DNA of 10,113 nucleotides. Source: Marinospirillum sp. Lineage in GTDB: Bacteria; Pseudomonadota; Gammaproteobacteria; Pseudomonadales; Halomonadaceae. Each line of letters begins with the position of its first letter. Position 1 is the first letter of the stretch. Shown piece after piece: positions 1 to 6,293 of the stretch. The notes below the pieces were generated by a model, which saw only the letters and a program-made list of their open reading frames with translations, searched no databases and was not told where the DNA came from. The translations under genes were made by a program, and so were the position numbers. Location: assembly GCA_007119985.1 (NCBI GenBank), contig SKOQ01000073.1:1-10113 (forward strand), read 5' to 3'.

Positions 1-404
1 CGTTGGAAGAGATCTGGCAGATCAAACCCCGCCTCTTTGAGCTGAGCGACCAGCTCATGCCCAGGACGCTGTTGCTGCTGGCTTAAGGCCCATAGGGTGC
101 CACAACGCGCTCCGGTGCGGCAAAAGGCCAGCACTGGCTTGGGTGCAGCGGCATAGAGACGACCAAATTCTGCGCCCTGCTCATCCGTGACCTGACCAGA
201 AACCACGGGTTGATGTATCCAAGTGGCCCCTAATGCCTCGGCGGTTTCTTGCAGGGCCTGGGTCTCTGGTTGATCGGCTTCTTCTTGATCAGGACGATTA
301 AAGATAAAAGTCTGAAAACCCTGCGCCACAAGCTGACGTAGGTCTTCGGGTGTGAGTTGACCCGTGGTGGCGAGATCAGCCTCAATCTGGCGTAATGCAG
401 GCAT
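1..404 (-). CDS. DUF442/TIGR01244-type sulfurtransferase/phosphatase-like protein (partial, C-terminus outside window)
   Basis: This frame starts at ATG 404-402 and stays open for 134 codons to the left edge, so its C-terminus is missing. The start is fixed by AAAGGAG at 411-417, six bases upstream. The protein begins MPALRQIEADLATTGQL, typical of the DUF442/TIGR01244 family, and has a dual-specificity-phosphatase-like P-loop AFCRTGARC in which Cys95 and Arg100 form the CxxxxR signature. Known for the family: this domain is the N-terminal half of Blh (beta-lactamase-hydrolase-like protein) of the BigR sulfide-detoxification operons, where it is thought to handle persulfide sulfur. It lies 92 nt downstream of the MBL-fold persulfide dioxygenase-like gene on the same strand with no convincing terminator between, so the two are probably co-transcribed. 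I infer a cytosolic rhodanese-like role; a phosphatase activity cannot be excluded from sequence. Confidence 0.85.
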   Translation of the reverse strand, partial: MPALRQIEADLATTGQLTPEDLRQLVAQGFQTFIFNRPDQEEADQPETQALQETAEALGATWIHQPVVSGQVTDEQGAEFGRLYAAAPKPVLAFCRTGARCGTLWALSQQQQRPGHELVAQLKEAGFDLPDLFQ

Positions 405-410
405 AAAAAA

Positions 411-417
411 CTCCTTT
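411..417 (-). promoter_or_regulatory. Ribosome binding site of the DUF442 gene
   Basis: Read on the minus strand this is AAAGGAG, followed by a six-base T-run and then ATG. It decides the start of the partial gene at the left edge. Confidence 0.75.
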
Positions 418-496
418 CAGGTTTGGCATAACATAAAAAGGCTCGGTAAAAAACCGGCGCCCATCAGGTGAGGCAACCATCGGCGGGTCGTGCTGT

Positions 497-1384
497 TTAC
501 GCGCCAAGGAGATTCAGCGGCAGCTTTAAATAGCGCACACCATTGGCCTCGGCAGGGGGGAGTTGCCCAGCACGCATATTGACCTGAACCGAAGGCAGAA
601 TCAAACGCGGCATCTTCAGGGTCGCATCCTTCGCTTGGCGCTGCTGCACAAACTCGGCCTCACTGACGCCCAGATGCACATGCACATTCTGCTGTTTCTG
701 CTCTGCGACACTGGTTTCATGGCAAAAACGATCACGACCTGGTGCCTGATAGTCATGGCAGAGCATCAGCCGTGTTGTATCAGGCAGAGCAAAGATCTTG
801 TGAATCGATTGATAAAGCTGGCGTGCATCACCACCAGGAAAGTCGCAGCGTGCGGTGCCATAATCCGGCATAAAGAGTGTATCGCCCACAAAAGCAGCAT
901 CCCCAATCAGATAGGTGACGCAGGCGGGGGTATGGCCGGGGGTATGCAGTACCTGAATGCTCAGCTCACCCAAGGGCAGGCAGTCACCCTCTTCAACCAG
1001 CCGATCAAACTGGCTGCCATCGCGGGCGAATTCTGGCTCGGCATGAAAAACATCCGCAAAAACCCTCTGCACCTCTGTGATCTTCGCACCAATCACGATC
1101 TGTCCACCCAGCTGTTGCTGTAGATAAGGCGCAGCAGAGAGGTGATCTGCGTGCACATGGGTTTCCAGAATCCACTCGAGTGTCAGTCCTTGCGCTGTGA
1201 CGGCGGCAATCAGCTGGTCTGCGCTCTGCGTCTGTGTCCGCCCTGATGCAGGATCAAAATCCAGTACGGAATCAATAATCGCGCAGGCAGATGAGGCAGG
1301 ATCACGCACGAGATAGCTGTAAGTGAAGGTGTCCTGATCAAAAAACGGTTGGATAAGCGGGGCAAGAGGTGCAGGGGTCGACAT
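497..1384 (-). CDS. MBL-fold metallo-hydrolase, persulfide dioxygenase/Blh-type
   Basis: This 295-residue metallo-beta-lactamase-fold protein has the motif THVHADH (His76, His78, Asp80, His81), then HTPGH (His151), VGDTLF (Asp168) and LCHDY (His210), the usual metal-site ligands in order. The stretch PDYGTARCDFPGGD (173-186) is typical of the Blh/ETHE1-like branch. Known for that branch: it is a mononuclear iron enzyme oxidising glutathione persulfide to sulfite and glutathione with O2. I infer that role from the motifs and from the neighbours, a DUF442 gene downstream and a sulfide:quinone oxidoreductase elsewhere in the window. The start ATG has AGGAG (1390-1394) five bases upstream. No signal peptide or membrane segment is seen, so it is probably cytosolic. 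A generic glyoxalase II-like hydrolase is the main alternative. It is transcribed divergently from cydA. Confidence 0.88.
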   Translation of the reverse strand: MSTPAPLAPLIQPFFDQDTFTYSYLVRDPASSACAIIDSVLDFDPASGRTQTQSADQLIAAVTAQGLTLEWILETHVHADHLSAAPYLQQQLGGQIVIGAKITEVQRVFADVFHAEPEFARDGSQFDRLVEEGDCLPLGELSIQVLHTPGHTPACVTYLIGDAAFVGDTLFMPDYGTARCDFPGGDARQLYQSIHKIFALPDTTRLMLCHDYQAPGRDRFCHETSVAEQKQQNVHVHLGVSEAEFVQQRQAKDATLKMPRLILPSVQVNMRAGQLPPAEANGVRYLKLPLNLLGA

Positions 1385-1514
1385 AGAAGCTCCTGATGAT
1401 CAGCGTGAAGATCCAGTCTAACTCAGGTGTGCAGCAAGATAAATAACCGGATCAAAGGTTCTTATAACTGAGTTGAATTCTATTTTTCTTGACAGGCTGC
1501 GACAAGCTGCCGCC

Positions 1515-1528
1515 TTGCGATAAATCAA
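1515..1528 (+). promoter_or_regulatory. FNR/ANR-like box 1
   Basis: The site TTGCGATAAATCAA matches the FNR consensus TTGAT-N4-ATCAA at 8 of 10 specified bases, with a perfect right half. It coincides with the candidate extended -10 of cydA, a position expected to repress when FNR is bound, and E. coli cydAB is known to be FNR-repressed. The match is by eye only. Confidence 0.4.
1516..1524 (+). promoter_or_regulatory. Candidate extended -10 promoter of the cyd operon
   Basis: TGCGATAAA has the TGn extension directly before a -10 hexamer GATAAA (4 of 6 matches to TATAAT). Transcription would begin near 1531 and give a leader of about 146 nt ahead of cydA. A perfect TTGACA lies at 1489-1494, but 24 bases away, too far for a standard spacer. 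An alternative start near 1632 is possible, using TATGTT (1620-1625) with FNR box 2 centred at -41.5. Confidence 0.3.
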
Positions 1529-1583
1529 TCTTTTGCGATGATGACTGCGACATGAGCCGTTGCATTTTTTCTCTTTTCTGATC

Positions 1584-1597
1584 TTGCCTGACATCAA
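1584..1597 (+). promoter_or_regulatory. FNR/ANR-like box 2
   Basis: TTGCCTGACATCAA matches TTGAT-N4-ATCAA at 8 of 10 specified bases, again with a perfect right half. Its centre (1590.5) is 41.5 bases before position 1632, and TATGTT at 1620-1625 would then be at -12 to -7. That is the geometry of a class II FNR-activated promoter, but the -10 match is only 4 of 6. Confidence 0.35.
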
Positions 1598-1620
1598 GAA
1601 ACGAAAGGAGGCGTGTTTCT

Positions 1621-1653
1621 ATGTTGATACTGATTATTATTTTTAATTGTTGA
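1621..1653 (+). CDS. Possible 10-residue leader peptide (uORF) of the cyd operon
   Basis: ATG at 1621 opens a ten-codon frame, MLILIIIFNC, ending at TGA 1651-1653. It is preceded by AAAGGAGG at 1604-1611 with a nine-base spacer, a better Shine-Dalgarno than cydA itself has. It is not in frame with cydA and ends 23 bases before the cydA ATG. The peptide is very hydrophobic, with four Ile codons including one ATA, and ends in Cys. It could couple or attenuate cydA translation. It matters only if transcription starts upstream of about 1600. I know of no described leader like this for cydA, and it may be fortuitous. Confidence 0.4.
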   Translation: MLILIIIFNC

Positions 1654-1676
1654 GCTTCTTTTTGTGGAGTGAAGCC

Positions 1677-3248
1677 ATGGATCTTGTCGAGTTATCTCGT
1701 TTTCAATTCGCCTTTACGGCGATGATTCACTTTCTTTTTGTCCCGCTGACCATCGGGCTGGTGTTTATCCTTGCGATTATGGAATCTGTCTATGTGATGA
1801 CAGGCAAAACCATCTACAAGGATATGACCAAGTTCTGGGGGAAGTTGTTTGGGATTAACTTTGCGCTGGGTGTCACCACTGGCCTGGCGATGGAATTTCA
1901 ATTTGGCACCAACTGGTCCTACTACTCCCACTATGTGGGCGATATTTTTGGCGCGCCATTGGCGATTGAAGCCTTGATGGCCTTCTTTTTGGAATCCACC
2001 TTGGTGGGTTTGTTCTTTTTTGGCTGGGATCGCATGAGTCGGGTGAAACACCTAGCCGTGACCTGGTTGATGGCACTGGGAACCAACCTGTCAGCCTTAT
2101 GGATTCTGATTGCCAATGGCTGGATGCAGTATCCCATCGGCTCGGAGTTTAATGTCGAGACGATGCGGATGGAGCTGGTGAACTTTGCCGAGGTGGTGTT
2201 CAGCCCCGTTGCGCAGGTGAAGTTTGTGCATACAGTTTCTGCGGGTTATGTCACGGCGGCGGTGTTTGTACTGGGGATTTCAAGCTGGTATCTGCTCAAG
2301 GGGCGGGATGTGGCTTTTGCACGGCGCAGCTTTGCCATTGCCTCGGTTTTTGGTCTGGCGAGCGTGCTGTCAGTGATTATTCTTGGCGATGAATCTGGCT
2401 ATGAGCTGGGTGATGTGCAGCGCGTGAAGCTGGCTGCCATCGAAGCCGAGTGGCATACCGAGCCAGCTCCAGCGGCGTTTACGGTGTTTGGTTTGCCGAA
2501 TCAGCAAGAAGAAAGAACCGATCTGGCGATCAAGATTCCGGCTTTAATGGGTTTGATTGCCACACGCTCTCTTGATACTGAAGTCACCGGCATCGTCGAT
2601 TTGAAAGCCGAGCACCGCGAGCGGATGCTTAATGGACGCGAGGCCGTGGCCTTAATGCAGGCGATGCGTGCCGGAGATCGTGATCCCGCCACCTTGGCCG
2701 CCTTCCGTGAAGTCGAACGTGATCTGGGTTATGGCTTGCTGCTCTCGGCCTTTGCTGAAGATGTGATGCACCCCACCGAGGCCGAGTTGCATGCCGCCGT
2801 GGAAGCCTCGATTCCGCAGGTGTGGCCACTTTTTTGGAGCTTCCGCATTATGGTGGCTGCTGGCTTTACCATGCTGCTGCTGTTTGTGCTGGCCGCTTGG
2901 CATAGCGTACGGCGCACCGAGCATAAACCGCGCTGGCTGCTCAAATTTGCTGTTTTTGCGATTCCGCTGCCTTGGATTGCCAGCGAGATGGGCTGGTTTG
3001 TTGCTGAATATGGGCGTCAGCCTTGGGCTATTGGGGAGATCCTGCCGACCCAGCTTGCCGTGTCCCAGCTGACAGTGAATGAGGTGATGTTCACTCTGGC
3101 GGCTATTGTGGCCATGTACAGTGTTTTTGTGGCGATTGAAATCTGGCTGATGTTCCGTTTTGCGCGTCTTGGGCCATCAAGCCTGCATACCGGACGCTAT
3201 CACTTTGAACGTCAAGATCAATTAACACAACAGCCTCAGGAGGCTTAA
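1677..3248 (+). CDS. cydA: Cytochrome bd ubiquinol oxidase subunit I (CydA)
   Basis: CydA binds the three haems and the quinol of cytochrome bd, which reduces O2 to water at the inner membrane. At 523 residues it is the size of E. coli CydA and its key residues follow the E. coli numbering minus one: His18 (haem b595 ligand), Glu98 and Glu106 (proton path), His185 and Met392 (haem b558 ligands), Arg390, Lys251 and Glu256 (quinol site in the Q-loop), and GRQPW at 446-450. The constant offset shows a full-length long Q-loop. The start is ATG 1677, giving MDLVELSRFQFAFTAM, which fits the family N-terminus; GGAG at 1666-1669 lies seven bases upstream. A TTG at 1647 would add ten residues foreign to the family. 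It is the first gene of cydABXDC. Confidence 0.98.
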   Translation: MDLVELSRFQFAFTAMIHFLFVPLTIGLVFILAIMESVYVMTGKTIYKDMTKFWGKLFGINFALGVTTGLAMEFQFGTNWSYYSHYVGDIFGAPLAIEALMAFFLESTLVGLFFFGWDRMSRVKHLAVTWLMALGTNLSALWILIANGWMQYPIGSEFNVETMRMELVNFAEVVFSPVAQVKFVHTVSAGYVTAAVFVLGISSWYLLKGRDVAFARRSFAIASVFGLASVLSVIILGDESGYELGDVQRVKLAAIEAEWHTEPAPAAFTVFGLPNQQEERTDLAIKIPALMGLIATRSLDTEVTGIVDLKAEHRERMLNGREAVALMQAMRAGDRDPATLAAFREVERDLGYGLLLSAFAEDVMHPTEAELHAAVEASIPQVWPLFWSFRIMVAAGFTMLLLFVLAAWHSVRRTEHKPRWLLKFAVFAIPLPWIASEMGWFVAEYGRQPWAIGEILPTQLAVSQLTVNEVMFTLAAIVAMYSVFVAIEIWLMFRFARLGPSSLHTGRYHFERQDQLTQQPQEA

Positions 3249-3250
3249 TC

Positions 3251-4387
3251 ATGGATTACGCAACGCTCAAGCTGATTTGGTGGTTGTTGATCGGTGTGCT
3301 GATGATTGGCTTTGTGATCGCCGATGGCTTTGATATGGGGGTCGCAGCACTGCTGAAGGTGATTGGCAAGAATAACGAGCAACGCCGTGTGATGATTAAT
3401 ACGATTGCGCCCCACTGGGATGGCAACCAAGTTTGGTTGATCACGGCTGCAGGCGCGCTCTTTGCAGCCTGGCCGACCGTCTATGCTGCAGCTTTCAGCG
3501 GCTTTTATCTCGCGATGATGCTGACTTTATTTGCGCTTTTTCTGCGTCCGATCGGTTTTGAATACCGAGCCAAGATCGATACTGACCAGTGGCGTGCCCG
3601 TTGGGATTGGGCGCTGACAATCGGTTCGACAGTGCCACCGCTGATTATTGGTGTTGCTTTTGGCAATCTGCTGCTTGGCGTCCCCTTCCATTTTGATGAT
3701 CTGCTGCGCCTGCACTATACCGGCAGTTTTTTACAGCTGCTGAATCCGTTTGCCTTGCTGGTCGGGCTGTTTACTTTGGTGATGTTTGTCAACCATGGTG
3801 CGACCTACTTGCAGATGAAAACAGAAGGTGAGCTTTTAGTACGCAGTCGCCAAGTCAGCCGCTTTTTGGCGATGGTCGCGGCCACACTCTTTGTGCTGGC
3901 TGGCGTCTGGCTTTGGATTGCCGTGCCCGGTTATCAGGTGCTGGGTGGTTTGGACCCACAAGGTGCCAGTGTGTTGGTCCAAAAGACGGTCGGTCATTTG
4001 GAGCAGGGTTGGTTTGCGAACTATGCGCGTTGGCCCTTCTTATGGTTGCTGCCGACTTTAGGGGTTGCTGGGTTTATTGGTTGCGCCTTTGCCAGCCGAG
4101 CCAAGCAGCACTGGATGGCTTTTGTGTCTTCCTCGGTGGCTATTGCCTCAGTGATTCTGACCTTTGGTGCGAGCCTCTTTCCGTTCATCATGCCCTCCAG
4201 CAGCCAGCCTAACCATAGTTTGACACTCTGGGATGCGACGGCCAGTGAGACCACGCTGATGATTATGTTTGTCGTGGCCTGTCTGTTTGTCCCTATCGTG
4301 CTCAGCTATACCGCATGGAGCTATTACGTGATGCGTGGACGCTTGAATGAGCAGTATATCCGCGATAAGAGCCATTCACTTTACTAA
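3251..4387 (+). CDS. cydB: Cytochrome bd ubiquinol oxidase subunit II (CydB)
   Basis: CydB is the second large subunit of cytochrome bd, pairing with CydA and carrying channels for O2 and protons. The 378-residue product is a multi-spanning membrane protein with the family motifs IADGFDMG (23-30), APHWDGNQVWL (53-63), VPPLIIGVAFGNLL and FPFIMPSS, and it ends in HSLY exactly as E. coli CydB does. Trp56 and Asp57 correspond to conserved Trp57 and Asp58 of E. coli. The ATG lies two bases after the cydA stop; its AGGAGG (3238-3243) is inside the last codons of cydA, so translation is probably coupled. Confidence 0.98.
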   Translation: MDYATLKLIWWLLIGVLMIGFVIADGFDMGVAALLKVIGKNNEQRRVMINTIAPHWDGNQVWLITAAGALFAAWPTVYAAAFSGFYLAMMLTLFALFLRPIGFEYRAKIDTDQWRARWDWALTIGSTVPPLIIGVAFGNLLLGVPFHFDDLLRLHYTGSFLQLLNPFALLVGLFTLVMFVNHGATYLQMKTEGELLVRSRQVSRFLAMVAATLFVLAGVWLWIAVPGYQVLGGLDPQGASVLVQKTVGHLEQGWFANYARWPFLWLLPTLGVAGFIGCAFASRAKQHWMAFVSSSVAIASVILTFGASLFPFIMPSSSQPNHSLTLWDATASETTLMIMFVVACLFVPIVLSYTAWSYYVMRGRLNEQYIRDKSHSLY

Positions 4388-4405
4388 GGCAGAGGAGACG
4401 CATCA

Positions 4406-4561
4406 ATGTGGTATTTCGCTTGGATTTTAGGTGTCTTGCTGGCCTGTGCTTTTGGCATCATCAATGCGATGTGGTTAGAGCTCAATGGCTATGCCGGTGA
4501 AGAGCAACAAGAGATGACTGAGGATCAACATCATGCATCAGGTGGCCATTCAGAGCACTGA
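4406..4561 (+). CDS. cydX: Cytochrome bd small subunit CydX, with extended C-terminal tail
   Basis: This 51-residue protein starts MWYFAWILGVLLACAFGI, almost identical to the start of E. coli CydX. CydX is a single-helix subunit that packs on CydA and stabilises the haems. GAGGAG (4392-4397) lies eight bases before the ATG, and the gene begins 18 bases after cydB. The usual CydX is about 37 residues. Here an acidic, Gln- and His-rich tail (from about residue 32, containing QHHASGGHSEH) extends it, and its last 29 bases overlap the start of cydD in another frame. The tail may simply reflect the position of the cydD ribosome binding site, or may have a role of its own. Confidence 0.93.
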   Translation: MWYFAWILGVLLACAFGIINAMWLELNGYAGEEQQEMTEDQHHASGGHSEH

Positions 4562-6293
4562 TACGCCACGCCAGCAACTGAATCTGTTGCGCAAGATGCA
4601 AGCAGGGCGGCTGAATGCCGCCCTTTTGCTGGCTGTTGCGCAGCTGGTGGTCTTGATTCTGCAATATGGGCTGCTGGCTTGGTTGCTTGGTGCGTGGTTA
4701 GAAATGGGGGTGACCCAAGGTTGGCAGGCAGGGCAGCGCGAGCTGTTGGTGCAGCTGATGCCTTGGTTAGCCCTGTGTTTGCTCGTGCGTCCTGCTCTGC
4801 AATGGGGACGAGAGCGCTTGAGCCAAGAAGCCAGCTTGCGTGTGCGCAGCGCCCTGCGGCAGCAGCTCTTGGCTCGCTTGGCGCATCCGGCCCAGCTGGG
4901 CCAACAGGCCAGCAGTGAAGGCTATTTAGCCAGTCAGTTGTTGGATCAGGTGGAAGCATTGGATGCGTATCTGCGCCGTTATGTGGTGCAGGCTCCCTTG
5001 GCGGTGATCACGCCGCTGCTGATCCTGCTGGTCATTGCGCCCATCAGTGGTCTCGCGGCTTTATTGCTGGCGCTGACGGCTCCGCTTGTCCCTCTCTTTA
5101 TGGTGCTGCTGGGCAAGGCAGCGGCGGCCAGCAGCCGACGTCAGTTGCAATCCTTGGCCAGATTGAGTGGCCGTTTTGCTGATTTTATCCGTGGACTCAC
5201 CAGCCTCCAGCATCTGGGGGCCACGGCGACCGCAGAGCAGATGATTGCGCGCTCTGCTGAAGGCTATCGGCAGAAAACCATGAGTGTGCTGAAGCTGGCT
5301 TTTCTCTCCACCGGCGTGTTGGAGTTTTTTGCGGCCCTCTCGATTGCACTGGTGGCGGTTTATCTGGGGTTGGGCCTGCTGGGTATTCTGCCCTGGGCCA
5401 AGGAGGTGATTCCCGTTCCCTATGCGCAAGCCCTATGGATTCTGCTGCTGGCCCCTGAGTTTTATGGAGCCTTGCGGCAATTGGGCAGTGATTATCATGC
5501 CAAGGCAGATGCAGAGGCCGCCATGACTGAGCTGATGCCTTTATTGCGCCCCACTCAGTGGCAGCACCCAGGTTGTCAGCCCTATCCTCCTCAGCCTTTA
5601 CAAGCCAAAGCCCCTGCGCTGAGCTGGCAGCAGCTGCGTGTGGTAACAGACGCTGGGCGGACGCGCTTGGCCTGTCCAGGGCCTTGTCATATTGATTCAG
5701 GCCAGAGCCTGCTCGTGACCGGACCGAGTGGAGTGGGTAAATCCACACTCTTGGAAGTCTGGCTGGGGGCCTTGGCCTATCAGGGACAGCTGCGTGTTGA
5801 AGGTGAGGATTTTCTGCACTGGCGTCTGGATGATTGGTTGCGTCAGCTGGATTATCTGGCCCAGGCACCGCGCTTTATGGCGGCCAGTCTAGCGGATAAC
5901 CTGCGTCTGGCCTGCCCAGATGCAGAGGATAGTCAGCTTCTGGATGCACTTGAACAGGTTGGCCTCGGAGCTTGGATGGCCGATTGTACTGATCCACTGG
6001 CGGTGCGTCTTGGAGAGGGTGGGCGCGGGCTTTCAGGGGGGCAGTTGAGTCGACTGGCTTTAGCTCAGCTGCTGCTGCGTGGACGCCCCCTCTGGTTACT
6101 GGATGAACCGACGGCTCATCTGGATCCGCAGAGTCGTCGTGAAATCCATCAGCTCTTACAACAGCTCAGTCGGGGAAGAACGCTGCTGCTGGTCAGTCAT
6201 CATACTGAAGGGCTGCACTGGGTGGATCATCTTCTCGATCTGGGTCAACAGGAGGGAGCCGATGCGTCAATCCATGCCATTACGCTTGCGTGA
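4533..6293 (+). CDS. cydD: ABC exporter subunit CydD (cytochrome bd assembly)
   Basis: CydD forms a heterodimeric inner-membrane ABC transporter with CydC, required to assemble cytochrome bd; it has been reported to export cysteine and glutathione and, more recently, to move haem. The 586-residue protein (E. coli CydD is about the same length) has an N-terminal six-helix ABC membrane domain (about 25-330) and a nucleotide-binding domain with Walker A GPSGVGKST (397-405), Q-loop Gln444, signature LSGGQ (500-504), Walker B LLDEP (522-526) and switch His556. The start overlaps cydX by 29 bases; GAGGA at 4520-4524, eight bases upstream, supports it. In E. coli cydDC is a separate locus; here it is joined to cydABX. 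Assignment as CydD rather than another exporter rests on position and similarity. Confidence 0.94.
   Translation: MHQVAIQSTDTPRQQLNLLRKMQAGRLNAALLLAVAQLVVLILQYGLLAWLLGAWLEMGVTQGWQAGQRELLVQLMPWLALCLLVRPALQWGRERLSQEASLRVRSALRQQLLARLAHPAQLGQQASSEGYLASQLLDQVEALDAYLRRYVVQAPLAVITPLLILLVIAPISGLAALLLALTAPLVPLFMVLLGKAAAASSRRQLQSLARLSGRFADFIRGLTSLQHLGATATAEQMIARSAEGYRQKTMSVLKLAFLSTGVLEFFAALSIALVAVYLGLGLLGILPWAKEVIPVPYAQALWILLLAPEFYGALRQLGSDYHAKADAEAAMTELMPLLRPTQWQHPGCQPYPPQPLQAKAPALSWQQLRVVTDAGRTRLACPGPCHIDSGQSLLVTGPSGVGKSTLLEVWLGALAYQGQLRVEGEDFLHWRLDDWLRQLDYLAQAPRFMAASLADNLRLACPDAEDSQLLDALEQVGLGAWMADCTDPLAVRLGEGGRGLSGGQLSRLALAQLLLRGRPLWLLDEPTAHLDPQSRREIHQLLQQLSRGRTLLLVSHHTEGLHWVDHLLDLGQQEGADASIHAITLA

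Larger units (their letters stand above)
1385..1676. promoter_or_regulatory. Divergent control region between the persulfide dioxygenase gene and cydABXDC
   Basis: This 292-base gap separates two divergent transcription units, so it must carry both promoters. On the cydA side I see an extended -10, two FNR-like boxes, repeated TGCGA pentamers and a short upstream ORF, each listed separately. On the minus-strand side I found no promoter good enough to call. An imperfect dyad, AACC (1446-1449) with GGTT (1457-1460) and AT-rich flanks, lies where an operator of the left genes could be. Confidence 0.6.

Noticed and set aside
430..470. Possible terminator between the MBL and DUF442 genes
   Set aside because: On the minus strand CGGT and ACCG flank a T-run as a four-pair stem only, too weak to separate the genes.
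563..1123. 186-codon plus-strand open frame
   Set aside because: It is antisense to the MBL-fold gene, whose motifs are unmistakable, and its translation has no recognisable domain.
1489..1494. Perfect TTGACA -35 upstream of cydA
   Set aside because: No AT-rich hexamer lies 15-19 bases downstream; the nearest -10 candidate is 24 bases away.
1647..1676. TTG start adding ten residues to CydA
   Set aside because: Family members begin at the MDLVELSRFQ region, and GGAG at 1666-1669 fits the ATG at 1677.
5197..5868. 223-codon minus-strand open frame
   Set aside because: It is a shadow of cydD with low-complexity composition and no ribosome binding site or domain.
6079..6261. Upstream extension of CydC
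   Set aside because: It lies in the wrong frame of cydD, and AGGAGG at 6250-6255 clearly serves ATG 6262.
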